This document shows, piece after piece, positions 25,261 through 33,892 of a stretch of DNA of 64,000 nt. Origin of the DNA: an uncultured Spirochaetaceae bacterium (GTDB lineage: Bacteria > Spirochaetota > Spirochaetia > Sphaerochaetales > Sphaerochaetaceae). The stretch lies in the NCBI GenBank assembly GCA_944388955.1, contig CALXKJ010000011.1:1-64000 (forward strand), written 5' to 3'. Position 1 is the first letter of the stretch; each line of letters opens with the position of its first letter. Below the pieces are notes generated by a model. That model saw only the letters and a program-made list of their open reading frames with translations, was not told the origin of the DNA and did no database searches. The translations under genes were made by a program, and so were the position numbers.

Positions 25261-26263
25261 TCTTCTTGCCCTCCCTGATGATGAGATAAAGGAAGAATGG
25301 AGCACCTATGAAGGATGTGAGTATTCCTATCGGGATTTCTGAATATGTAACGCTTCTTGATACTGTATCAGCGGCTGTGAGGAAAGCAGCTCCAAGAAAG
25401 ATGGAAGCTGGAACGGATCTTCGCGCATCAGGGCCAGCAATCATTCTTGAGAAGTGAGGTATGACAAGCCCCACCCAGCCTATGATACCGCTTACAGCAA
25501 CGGATGATGCTGTCATGAGCGAAGCGGATGCGATGGCGATGATTCTTATCACTCTGATTCTCACGCCTAGTGAGAGCGCTTCATCATCCGAGAGCGTAAG
25601 TATATTAAGTCTCCATGAGATTGCGAGAATCGCGGTGAGGGAGATTGCCATAGGAAGAAGCAGCAGACGCACATCACCCATGTCCGCACCTGATAGCGAG
25701 CCCATCAGGAAATAGGTTATAGCGGGAAGCTCATCCTCAGGATCCGCAACAAGCTTTATGAAACTTGTAGCTGATTGGAAGAGTGAGCTTATCATAATGC
25801 CTCCGAGTACAAGACCAAGCACCTGATTGGATGGAATACGGCTTGCAACAAGATAGACAAAACTCACAGCAAGAAGTCCCATAAGAAATGCTGAAACGCT
25901 TACCATCGCTGAAGGCAATGCAAAAAGAAGGGCAAGTGCCGCACCGAAACCAGCTCCAGTTGATGTTCCGAGAACATCAGGAGAGACCATCGGATTCCGG
26001 AATATAGTCTGGAATACAAGTCCAGAGACAGACAATCCCGCACCGATGAGCGATGACACGATTATCCTTGGCAGTCTGATGCTGAAGACTACAGCCTCAG
26101 CCTGAGGAGATAAATCATGAGGAAGTCCTGTTATTCTTGAGAAAAGGATTTTCAGAAGTTCTGGTGGTGTGACAGGGAAACGTCCTGTTGAGAATGATAG
26201 AAAAAACACAAGGATATATATAACGAGCAGAGTGGTTATAAGAGATGGCTTAGAGAGTTTCAT
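25250..26263 (-). CDS. ABC transporter permease, FecCD/MolB type
   Basis: This 337-aa permease has about ten membrane segments and the FecCD-type loop LGTSTGAGFGAALALLFAL, plus GVRIRVIRI and VGLVIPHFSRMIAGPDARR near the C-terminus. I start it at ATG 26263 (MKLSKPSLITT), preceded by GAGAGGTG; this overlaps the ModE-like gene by 14 bases. The 51-residue longer frame reads through the regulator gene in another frame and is not coding. With 24487 and 22804 it makes a full importer. Confidence 0.88.
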   Translation of the reverse strand: MKLSKPSLITTLLVIYILVFFLSFSTGRFPVTPPELLKILFSRITGLPHDLSPQAEAVVFSIRLPRIIVSSLIGAGLSVSGLVFQTIFRNPMVSPDVLGTSTGAGFGAALALLFALPSAMVSVSAFLMGLLAVSFVYLVASRIPSNQVLGLVLGGIMISSLFQSATSFIKLVADPEDELPAITYFLMGSLSGADMGDVRLLLLPMAISLTAILAISWRLNILTLSDDEALSLGVRIRVIRIIAIASASLMTASSVAVSGIIGWVGLVIPHFSRMIAGPDARRSVPASIFLGAAFLTAADTVSRSVTYSEIPIGILTSFIGAPFFLYLIIREGKKNEA

Positions 26264-26582
26264 CCTGCACCTCTCTGGCAATGAATTCATCGAGCTTTCT
26301 CTGTATGTCGATGTATTCTGATAAGATTCTGCGTCCTTCTTCCGTAAGCGACGCTTTTCCTCCGCCTCTGCCGCCTTGCACGCAGCTGACTGCCTCTTTT
26401 CCAGTATATTCTTCAATCCTTCTTATGATTTTCCAGGCTTTTGAATAGGAAAGTCCCATCGTGTCTGCCGCATGCCGGACTGAGCCAGTTTCTTCAATCA
26501 GTGAGAAAAGCTCTTCTGCTCCAGAGCAGAAGATATTGTTTCCTTCGTTATCTATGAATCTCAGCTTAGCTATGGCTTTCAT
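26250..26582 (-). CDS. ModE-like HTH regulator (DNA-binding domain only)
   Basis: This 110-aa protein matches the N-terminal winged helix-turn-helix of ModE: LFSLIEETGSVRHAADTMG, then LSYSKAWKIIRRIE and GGRGGGKASLTEEGRRIL. The molybdate-binding Mop domains of full-length ModE (about 260 aa) are missing. HTH-only forms are frequent in bacteria. It is the first gene of the importer operon and probably links its expression to molybdate or tungstate supply, although without a Mop domain the sensing route is unclear. Confidence 0.8.
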   Translation of the reverse strand: MKAIAKLRFIDNEGNNIFCSGAEELFSLIEETGSVRHAADTMGLSYSKAWKIIRRIEEYTGKEAVSCVQGGRGGGKASLTEEGRRILSEYIDIQRKLDEFIAREVQDETL

Positions 26583-26613
26583 CGAATTGTTTTAAGAAAT
26601 AACTCCAGAAGCC

Positions 26614-26642
26614 ATTATATATCAAAGAATATGATGGCGCAA
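26614..26642 (-). promoter_or_regulatory. Promoter and candidate operator of the ModE/importer operon
   Basis: On the minus strand TTGCGC (26637-26642), 17 bp, then TATAAT (26614-26619). The spacer and -10 contain the imperfect inverted repeat ATCATAT-N8-ATATAAT, loosely like ModE sites. The -35 region overlaps GCAACGATATTGC, partly similar to the 18-bp element near ygfK and ygeW. Confidence 0.45.
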
Positions 26643-27240
26643 CGATATTGCTTCCATGCAGTATGCAGAGCATCTGCCGTGCATCATTTATTGAGCTTCA
26701 TCGATAGTGAATGTTACCTGCGTTTCAGTATCTGAATTGCATCACTTCTTCAATTACGTGTTTTGTATATCTTTAAACTTTTTTAAAATAACTTAAAAAA
26801 GTTGTAATAAACGATAAGTTTTTAAAATTACTTTCAAAAACTTGATATAATCACATGGATGGATTTCACTTTCTTAGCTACTAAGAGCCATTCCATGCTT
26901 CAAGCATGGTAATCTGAACTATCGTTTATTCTTCCTCGTTTCTTTCCCTCAATCTTCATGATTACATCTTCAAAGATTAAATCAATTTCTTATTTGTTAT
27001 ATTTGCTTGATAATAACGTAACAATGAATTTTAGTCATACTAAGCCTAGACAATAATACCCTCAGATTTTCATGAACGTTGATTCAGCGGAACCATGATC
27101 TAAACAAAATGGAACATGGTCGTAGCGGCATGCAGCTATGCTGGTGTTGTCAGCTATAATATATCAGGGGACCTTTTATTTTGCCCACTGAAATTTTGAA
27201 AATAATAGAAAACAATAGGGAACGAAGGTTCTCTTCATAA
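26643..27240. other. AT-rich gene-poor stretch
   Basis: About 600 bp with no credible coding region. It is clearly richer in A and T than its surroundings (runs such as AAACTTTTTTAAAATAAC). It contains the inverted repeat pair listed separately and an isolated GATATAATC -10-like sequence at 26846-26851 without a good -35. It may be foreign or decayed DNA. Confidence 0.45.
26806..26930. repeat. Inverted repeat pair enclosing a hairpin
   Basis: AATAAACGATA (26806-26816) and its exact complement TATCGTTTATT (26920-26930) enclose about 100 bp; allowing one indel the match extends by three more bases. Inside lies a strong hairpin CCATGCTT-C-AAGCATGG (26893-26909). It could be a structured RNA or the footprint of a very small element. 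No target-site duplication was identified. Confidence 0.4.
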
Positions 27241-27347
27241 AGAAACCACCTCACATCCGGAGGTGGCTCCCCGGGACTGACGTACTTGCAGTACGCTTAG
27301 ACGACAATCCAGTGATCCCAGGTCATCAGTGTGCATCTCTGCACCTG
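27240..27347 (-). mobile_element. Structured IS200/IS605-like right-end remnant
   Basis: On the minus strand several hairpins follow one another: GTGCA/TGCAC (27331-27344), CGTACT/AGTACG (27281-27295), then CCCGGGGAGCCACCTC...GAGGTGG and TTTCTTT (27246-27266). This layout resembles the right end/omegaRNA scaffold of IS605-family tnpB elements, which ends with a GGGGAGCCACC-type hairpin. No tnpA or tnpB remains. The last hairpin plus its T-rich tail could simply be a terminator. Confidence 0.3.
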
Positions 27348-27409
27348 TAACTATAAAATAATGGTGCTTAGCTGAAGCTGTCAATCTGTTTTCTTGTAAT
27401 TTTTGCCCT

Positions 27410-27555
27410 TTATATCTCGTTGTGAAACCAGCCGACAACTGTGCCTGATATTCTTAGACCATGAGCATCAGCTGGTACTGTTCCTGGCTTATAGTTCTTG
27501 TTCATGGTGATAATCGTAAACTCATTTTTCTGTAAGCGAGCCTTTCCCCATCTCT
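27410..27555 (-). pseudogene. C-terminal fragment of an S24 peptidase/repressor-like protein
   Basis: One frame on the minus strand reads RLQKNEFTIITM, then NKNYKPGTVPADAHGLRISG and TVVGWFHNEI before a stop at 27410-27412. This resembles the extreme C-terminus of LexA/UmuD/phage-repressor S24 peptidases (a NP.Y-like turn followed by I.G.VVG). The frame upstream is basic and non-homologous and soon merges with the 3' end of the AAA ATPase gene, so only a stump is left. It suggests past insertion or deletion here. Confidence 0.35.
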
Positions 27556-27596
27556 GCCGCCTTGTCCGTAGCTTCCTGCCTTTTCCTGTTTTGCAT

Positions 27597-29591
27597 TCAG
27601 AATGAGAATCCTATCTGCCGCCTTTTTTCTTCTTTCTTCTCCGGCTCAGCAAAGTCATCAGCTGTTAATGTCCTGATATCAGAATCAGTCGGAGATGTGA
27701 TATGCAGAACGCGGCTTGCCTGTTTCAACCTTGCCTGTTCAAAGAGATTCCGAGCGAATCTGCCGTTGCCGAAGTCTTTCCTTCCCGCAGCATCTTCGAA
27801 AATATGCAAAAGCTTTGGAAATGCACGTTCCTCAAGTTCCATCCCAGCTTCACTGATAAAAAGGTTCAGGATAGATAGAAGTTCGTCCGGAGTATAATCC
27901 CGGAAATGAACATGGAAACTTATTCTGCTTCTCAGACCAGGATTGCGTGAGAGGAACGTCTCCATTTCCTCTGGATATCCTGCAAGAATAACAATAACAG
28001 AATCCCTTTTGTTCTCCATTTCCTGCACAATCGTGTTTATCGCCTCATCGCCATAGAGACCTTTCTTGTCATCGACAAGAGAGTAGGCTTCATCTATGAA
28101 AAGCACACCACCATCAGCTTTCTCAAAGTATTCCTTTATAAGCGGTGCTGTACCTCCAAGGTATTTGCTGACAATATCCTTTCTGCCGACCTCGACAAGA
28201 TGCCCCTTCTTCAGAATGCCATTATCTTTCATTATCTGAGCATAAAGTCTGGCACATGTTGTTTTGGCAGTTCCGGGATTTCCGTAGAAGACCATATGCC
28301 GTGTCATTTCCGAAGTGGCAATGCCTGCTTTTTCGTATAGTATCTGAGCTCGGGAAAAATCAATGGCGCTTGTTATCACGGATCTTACATCATCAAGGCC
28401 AATCATATTCGATAGCTTCTGATATGCGTTTCCCTTAGTCTGCTTCAATACATCCTGATTGCATAACGAAAGATCTGAATACGCAGGGTAGATAGATGTA
28501 CATAGGTGCTTATCATACCATGATGAATAGATTGATTTGAGATCTCCTATTGAATAAGAAGATTCATCGATGAGTCTGAGAAGGGACGTCCTGTCTGAGA
28601 CATTATCAGAAGCGGCAAGCTTATCGATAAAGCTTTTTGATTCTTCGTTTGTCAGATTAGTCTCTTTAAGCTCTACGAAATTTATTTCCATTAATGAGCT
28701 CTTTATATATTTCCATGTTGGCTCCGCTGCTCTTGAGAATTCGAAGATAAACAATACATCGCGTTTTACTCGCTTTATCTGGGCAATAAGCTCATCCATT
28801 GCCAGATGCAGGTCATTCAATGAGTTATCACTGTCAAAGCTTTTATACAGAGCGACGATGACTATGCCGCATTTCTGAAGATTCAGAAAACCAGTAAGCC
28901 GCTCGTTTGATAATTCAGCGATTGTACTGAGTTTTATCTCAGTGACTCTGCGTAGCACAGCTCTATTCTGCGTAAGAAGGCAGGAGATGAGAAGCTTTCG
29001 TATATCAGTCCGGTCTTTCGCATCTTCCACATCTATCGCGTAATGCACAGGATTGCCTTTATATGAGGATGTCTTCACGGAGAATATTCTCAGGATTTCC
29101 TCTTTCAGCCCACTGATATGCTTCCAGTTGTCAGTGGCATTCTTCATAGCTGTTTTCTTGATAGTTAATTTCTTAATCAGAGTTTCACGGGCATATCCTC
29201 GTCTGACGATTCCTTCATACTCTCCATAGTTCATAAGGCCTTCCAGCTGCTGCCTATGTGCCAGATCATAGTTGAAGGCATCGTCAGCAAGTGAGTCAAA
29301 ACGTTCAAGCGTTGTTTCTTCAGCATCTTCCGTTCTGTATGCTTCATCAAGCTCATCGTTTATCATCTTGCCGATTGCTTCTGGTGTGATGGAATAATCA
29401 AGAAGCTCTGCACAGCAACGAAGCCTCCTGCCTTTCTGAGCCACAGAACTTACAAGCGCAAAGGATTTTCCGTCAAGTTTGCTGTTCACTTCCCCGATAG
29501 CGCTATTGACCTTATTTATGAACTCACTGTCATCATTCTTCTGAAGCTGTTCTCTCTCTTTGTTGATGAGATTGAATGTGTAGTAAAGCAT
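27597..29591 (-). CDS. CbbX/SpoVK-type AAA ATPase with long N-terminal region
   Basis: This 664-aa protein has a complete C-terminal AAA module (~385-640): HMVFYGNPGTAKTTCARL (Walker A), GGVLFIDEAYSL (Walker B), a sensor segment VIVILAGYPEEM and arginine fingers in NPGLRSRI, typical of the CbbX/SpoVK group. A second region (~190-340) looks like a degenerate AAA domain without P-loop (DVLFIFEFSRAAE in the Walker B place). The first ~180 residues are helical and charged. It is divergent from a WYL regulator with 70 bp between starts and lies in an accessory-looking stretch. CbbX-like ATPases remodel protein complexes; no RuBisCO is present, so the target is unknown. Confidence 0.8.
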   Translation of the reverse strand: MLYYTFNLINKEREQLQKNDDSEFINKVNSAIGEVNSKLDGKSFALVSSVAQKGRRLRCCAELLDYSITPEAIGKMINDELDEAYRTEDAEETTLERFDSLADDAFNYDLAHRQQLEGLMNYGEYEGIVRRGYARETLIKKLTIKKTAMKNATDNWKHISGLKEEILRIFSVKTSSYKGNPVHYAIDVEDAKDRTDIRKLLISCLLTQNRAVLRRVTEIKLSTIAELSNERLTGFLNLQKCGIVIVALYKSFDSDNSLNDLHLAMDELIAQIKRVKRDVLFIFEFSRAAEPTWKYIKSSLMEINFVELKETNLTNEESKSFIDKLAASDNVSDRTSLLRLIDESSYSIGDLKSIYSSWYDKHLCTSIYPAYSDLSLCNQDVLKQTKGNAYQKLSNMIGLDDVRSVITSAIDFSRAQILYEKAGIATSEMTRHMVFYGNPGTAKTTCARLYAQIMKDNGILKKGHLVEVGRKDIVSKYLGGTAPLIKEYFEKADGGVLFIDEAYSLVDDKKGLYGDEAINTIVQEMENKRDSVIVILAGYPEEMETFLSRNPGLRSRISFHVHFRDYTPDELLSILNLFISEAGMELEERAFPKLLHIFEDAAGRKDFGNGRFARNLFEQARLKQASRVLHITSPTDSDIRTLTADDFAEPEKKEEKRRQIGFSF

Positions 29592-29661
29592 ATGTTTTCC
29601 ATCCTTTCAGCTTCATGCTATGCTGGAAGAGTGAAGATTCTGTTCACAGCAAAATAAGAAA

Positions 29662-30678
29662 ATGAAAGATTATCTGGATGAATACATCATTGCGACAAGA
29701 CTGATACATCGTGATTGCGGAGCGACTATTGAAGAACTCTCGGAAGCTCTGGATAAGACTCCGCGAGCAGTATTTTCTATACTCAATCAGCTCGATTCAA
29801 TGATGTTCCCGATTTACGACATGCCTGATCCGGATAATCCCAAGAAAAAGCGCTATCATGCAGACGGGACATTCGCTGAATATCTTCCATCGCTGGATTT
29901 CTCGGAAGAGGAGAAAGCTGTTTTCAATTATCTGATTAATGCTTCCGATTCTGTTCCTGGTATTGAGATAGGGGCAAGAAGGCTATTCACCAAGTTCAAG
30001 CTGATGGCAGCAGAACGAGGTGCTCTGATTGAGAATGGGAATCGTAAGCCCGTACTGATTGTCAGCACTAAGACCCTGAACAAGAATATCGATAACAAGA
30101 AACTCAATACAGTCACGTCTGATTTATTGAGTGCGATAAAAGAAAAGAAATGGGTAACATTGGAATACAGAAATGCAGTAAGCAATGGATTTTTCAGCTA
30201 TACAGTATTTCCTCTCTTGATCTTCATACATAAAGGCGATAGTTACGCATATGTGAGAAATAGATTCAATGGTCTCCGCGTGATAGCCCTTGAACGCATT
30301 GGAAGAATAGAGAGTACATTTGATGGCGATATTCCTCCTGATGATACGGATGTAATCAAACTGCTTGATGATCCTTTCGGCTTCATCTGTGATATGGATG
30401 AGACCGAGGTCATTTTAGAAGTTGATTCAGAGCAGGCATCTTTTGAAAAAGCAATCAACTGGCCAATCTCAACAAAGCTTGAGGAAAAGGAAGATGGCGC
30501 ATTGCTGATGAAAACAAGAACTCATTCGTATTTCGATCTGAAACGATGGATTCTTGAGCGCACACCTCATATCAGAGTCATGTCTCCAGAGTGGATGAGG
30601 GAGGACATCAAGGAGACACTTTCTGCTGGTCTTGAACTCAATTCTTCTCAGGAAATTGAAAAAGCAGAGAGGTCTTAA
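29662..30678 (+). CDS. WYL-domain transcriptional regulator
   Basis: This 338-aa protein has an N-terminal winged-helix (LDEYIIATRLIHRDCGATIE, then LSEALDKTPRAVFSIL), a WYL domain at ~145-235 (WVTLEYRNAV, FPLLIFIHKGDSYAYVRN, RVIALERIGRI) and a C-terminal WCX-like extension. The WYL core is partly degenerate. Such regulators often bind nucleic-acid ligands and control phage-defence or DNA-stress genes. It is divergent from the AAA ATPase gene and probably controls it. Confidence 0.8.
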   Translation: MKDYLDEYIIATRLIHRDCGATIEELSEALDKTPRAVFSILNQLDSMMFPIYDMPDPDNPKKKRYHADGTFAEYLPSLDFSEEEKAVFNYLINASDSVPGIEIGARRLFTKFKLMAAERGALIENGNRKPVLIVSTKTLNKNIDNKKLNTVTSDLLSAIKEKKWVTLEYRNAVSNGFFSYTVFPLLIFIHKGDSYAYVRNRFNGLRVIALERIGRIESTFDGDIPPDDTDVIKLLDDPFGFICDMDETEVILEVDSEQASFEKAINWPISTKLEEKEDGALLMKTRTHSYFDLKRWILERTPHIRVMSPEWMREDIKETLSAGLELNSSQEIEKAERS

Positions 30679-30695
30679 GTGTTGGTTGAAATTCT

Positions 30696-31811
30696 CTACG
30701 CATAATCGGGATCTATATTAAACTGGAATGTGTATGTCGGGAATGCATCTGTGAGGGCCTTAGTTGCTTTCTCCCTGAAGGATGCGTAATCGGTGAGAGA
30801 GAAGTCGACAACAACATCAAAGTGAACTCTTGAGTCATCCATGTGGACATGGAATGCATGAAGGGAAATCACAGAAGGAGAGACGCTCTTCAGCACTTTG
30901 TAGACTTCCTGCTTCATGAGAACGACAACAGGATTGTCAGAATTCACCGCGTACATGCCGAATGTGAAGTAAATATCCATCTTGCTGAGAATCTCCAGCT
31001 GAGCTTCTGTCATTGCATCGAAGATTTCCTCTCCCTTTGCATCGGAAGGGACTTCAACGTTGCATGTACCTATCATTCTCGATGGTCCATAAGTATGTAT
31101 CTGGATATCATAACCGCCGGAAAGAGGTGGATGGGCCGCGATGATTTTCCTTATTTCATTTACAGTTGCCTTCGTTGGGCGCTCCCCTACAATCGATGAG
31201 ACAGTTCCGACAACGCTCTTCACGCCAGCATAGAGTACGAAGATGGAAACGATTATTCCGGCAAGTCCATCGATAGGAAGAGCTGTGAAGCGGGACAGAA
31301 TAGCTGCAACGATCGTGACGGCTGTTGCCAGCGCATCTGACAGGGCATCAGTGCCGGAAGCGCTGAGTGCTTCGCTTTCGATTTTCCTGCCATTGCTGAG
31401 ATTTATGCGCCATAGTCCAAGTTTCACACCTATAGTGAGAATAAGAATGAATAGCATTGGTATTGAAACGGACACCGGCGCTGGATGGATTATGCTTTCT
31501 ATGGATGAGCGGAAGAATGAGCCACCTGTGAAGAGGACAATGAAAGCGACAAACAGGGCAGATATGTACTCCATCCTGCCGAACCCAAGAGGATGTGAAT
31601 GGGTAGGATTTCTTTTTGCGACATTGAATCCAATGATTGTCACAAGAGAGGAAAGCATATCAGAAGCGTTGTTCGCAGCATCTGACATGATGGCAACAGA
31701 GCCCGAGAAGAAACCGATGATGATTTTCACGAGCGCAATCGCTGCATTGGCTGCTATTCCCAGGATAGCTGTTCTCTTCAGTATTTTATTCCGTATTTCC
31801 GCATTAGCCAT
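30696..31811 (-). CDS. Cation diffusion facilitator, probably Mn exporter
   Basis: This 371-aa CDF protein has six membrane helices (residues ~12-215) and a C-terminal cytoplasmic domain that seems duplicated or extended (to 371). The metal site reads NNASD in helix 2 (SDAANNASDMLSS) and DALSD in helix 5, i.e. N-x3-D and D-x3-D, which in characterised CDFs goes with manganese; zinc exporters have H in helix 5. Early helices carry GFFSGSVAIMSDA and PLGFGRMEYISAL. It is divergent from yqeC with about 47 bp between. Confidence 0.85.
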   Translation of the reverse strand: MANAEIRNKILKRTAILGIAANAAIALVKIIIGFFSGSVAIMSDAANNASDMLSSLVTIIGFNVAKRNPTHSHPLGFGRMEYISALFVAFIVLFTGGSFFRSSIESIIHPAPVSVSIPMLFILILTIGVKLGLWRINLSNGRKIESEALSASGTDALSDALATAVTIVAAILSRFTALPIDGLAGIIVSIFVLYAGVKSVVGTVSSIVGERPTKATVNEIRKIIAAHPPLSGGYDIQIHTYGPSRMIGTCNVEVPSDAKGEEIFDAMTEAQLEILSKMDIYFTFGMYAVNSDNPVVVLMKQEVYKVLKSVSPSVISLHAFHVHMDDSRVHFDVVVDFSLTDYASFREKATKALTDAFPTYTFQFNIDPDYA

Positions 31812-31858
31812 TTTGGGAAAGTCTAATCATCTTTGATTGAAAATGCTACTATTTCATT

Positions 31859-32572
31859 GTGAAGCTTACAGAATTCATCAGCAATGTATTTATCAATAAC
31901 GATAAAGCTTTCATATCCATTACCGGCGGTGGCGGCAAGACTACGCTCATGGAGAAGCTTGCTTTTCATCTTTCCTCCAATGGAAAGAGTGTTCTCATGA
32001 CAACAACGACAAAGGTTGCCTCTCCATATCTTCACGATTATGGAGCTTCCCGCATATTCGCCGATGAATCGATTCTTGCATATATACCTTCTCTGGGAGA
32101 TGCCATCTTCTATGCCGAGCATCATCCGATGGATATGAAGAAGTGGATTGCCCCTAGAGAAGAGGTTCTGGAAATCCTTTCATCCCGCTATGATATCGTG
32201 ATATCCGAAGCTGATGGTTCCCGGGGCCTCCCTCTGAAGATACACACATCAAGAGATCCTGTTATTCATCCGTCAACCACTCATTTGATAGCAGTCATGG
32301 GCATGTGGGGAATAGGAGAGAAAGCATGTTCTTCTGTGTTTGGCTCGGATGAGGATGTGATTGTCGATAGATCCTATATCCAGCATTATATCGATATGCC
32401 TGAAGGCCTCCTGAAGGGAAGCATTGAGGAGCATACAGCGATTATATTCAATGGCGCAGAGAATAGTAGTTGCGATGAGATATCCATGCTGAATGAGCTT
32501 TCATATCCTGCCGGAGTGATTGCCCTCGCAGCTTCTGAAAAAAACAACCGCATTATAAGTGTTATTGCATGA
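31859..32572 (+). CDS. yqeC: YqeC family Se-dependent Mo hydroxylase accessory protein
   Basis: This 237-aa P-loop protein has ISITGGGGKTTLMEKLAFHL at residues ~20-39 and VMTTTTKVA, matching YqeC, found only with selenium-dependent molybdenum hydroxylases. The Mg site probably uses EADGSRGLPLKIH. The start appears to be GTG at 31859 and the ribosome site is weak. It is separated from the rest of the Se/Mo genes by about 5 kb of accessory DNA, and is followed by proA on the same strand 27 bp later. Confidence 0.85.
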   Translation: MKLTEFISNVFINNDKAFISITGGGGKTTLMEKLAFHLSSNGKSVLMTTTTKVASPYLHDYGASRIFADESILAYIPSLGDAIFYAEHHPMDMKKWIAPREEVLEILSSRYDIVISEADGSRGLPLKIHTSRDPVIHPSTTHLIAVMGMWGIGEKACSSVFGSDEDVIVDRSYIQHYIDMPEGLLKGSIEEHTAIIFNGAENSSCDEISMLNELSYPAGVIALAASEKNNRIISVIA

Positions 32573-32599
32573 TTTCATTATATGTAGCATCCTTTCTAT

Positions 32600-33892
32600 A
32601 TGGCAAATCTTGAAGATATGGTACGGGAGCTCAAGCTTGGCGCTGCAAAGCTTTCCATTACCTCTGATGCAACAAGGAAAAAGGCGCTTAATGCGATTTC
32701 TGAAGCGCTTCTTGAAAACAGAGAAGCGATTAAAGAAGCCAATAGGCTTGATCTGGAAAACGCAAGGAAGTCTGGTATATCCGACGCGATACTCCATCGT
32801 CTTCAGTTCACTGATGATAAAATCAATGCGGCAGTAAAAGGCCTTAAGGAGCTTATAGAGCTTCCGGATCCGGTAGGAAGAATCAGGGAAAGGCGTGAGC
32901 TTGATCCTGGCTTTATTCTTGAAAAGAGGACATTTCCGATAGGCGTCATTGCCATGATATTCGAGGCACGCCCTGATGCGCTTGTCCAGATAGCAGGTCT
33001 TGCGCTGCGCTCTGGAAATGCTGTAGTCCTCAAGGGCGGCAAGGAGGCGCAGAACTCCAACAGGTTACTGACTGAGATTATCAGAAAGGCATCCGTATCC
33101 ATCGTTGGTGCAGAATGGATTCTCGGTATCGAAAGCCATGAGGATGTGAACACGCTTCTGACTCTTGAGAAGTATATAGATCTCGTCATACCGCGAGGCT
33201 CAAATAGCTTTGTCAGGTATGTGATGGATAATACGAGAATTCCTGTCATAGGGCATTCGGATGGAATTTGCTCCGTCTATGTCGATGAAAATGCGGATCT
33301 GGGGAAAGCGCTTCCTATAGTGATTGACAGCAAGACGCAGTACCCCGCGGCCTGCAACGCAGCAGAGACGATTCTTGTTCATGAGAATATAGCATCTGAA
33401 TTCCTTCCTTCGCTTGATTCAGAATTCACTAAGCTTGGCGTGAAAGTACACGCTGATGATAAAGCTATTGGTTACATGCCTTCAGCGCTTCCTGCATCCG
33501 ATGCCGACTGGGATACAGAGTATCTGTCGCTGGAATGCGCTATTAAAGTTGTTTCATCAATAGACGAGGCTATTTCCCATATTGCGCAGCACTCTTCGCA
33601 TCACACGGACGCGATAATCTCCAATGATGAGAAAGCTATCGAGAGATTCTTCCAGGAAGTGGACAGCGCTGATGTCTTTGCGAATTGCTCAACTCGGTTT
33701 GCTGATGGCTTCAGGTTCGGTCTTGGCGCAGAGGTCGGGATTTCAACATCGAAGATACATGCTCGAGGACCTGTTGGACTAGATGGGCTCATGACGACAA
33801 AATGGCTTCTCAGAGGACACGGAGAGACTGTGGGAGAGTATTCAGCTCCTAATGGCAAATGCTTCCATCATAAGGAGCTTCCTCATGCGTGA
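32600..33892 (+). CDS. proA: Gamma-glutamyl phosphate reductase
   Basis: This 430-aa aldehyde-dehydrogenase-fold enzyme catalyses the second step of proline synthesis. Motifs are FEARPDALVQIAGLALRSGN near 118, VLKGGKEAQNSN, and the catalytic Cys in KTQYPAACNAAETILV near 250, with FGLGAEVGISTSK near 375. The gene precedes proB, reversed relative to the common proBA order, and their ends overlap by 8 bases. No strong ribosome site is seen at its start. Confidence 0.95.
   Translation: MANLEDMVRELKLGAAKLSITSDATRKKALNAISEALLENREAIKEANRLDLENARKSGISDAILHRLQFTDDKINAAVKGLKELIELPDPVGRIRERRELDPGFILEKRTFPIGVIAMIFEARPDALVQIAGLALRSGNAVVLKGGKEAQNSNRLLTEIIRKASVSIVGAEWILGIESHEDVNTLLTLEKYIDLVIPRGSNSFVRYVMDNTRIPVIGHSDGICSVYVDENADLGKALPIVIDSKTQYPAACNAAETILVHENIASEFLPSLDSEFTKLGVKVHADDKAIGYMPSALPASDADWDTEYLSLECAIKVVSSIDEAISHIAQHSSHHTDAIISNDEKAIERFFQEVDSADVFANCSTRFADGFRFGLGAEVGISTSKIHARGPVGLDGLMTTKWLLRGHGETVGEYSAPNGKCFHHKELPHA

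Noticed and set aside
27235-27438. 67-aa minus-strand frame over the hairpin region
   Set aside because: It spans several strong hairpins and the end of the S24-like fragment in another frame; there is no ribosome site and no homology.
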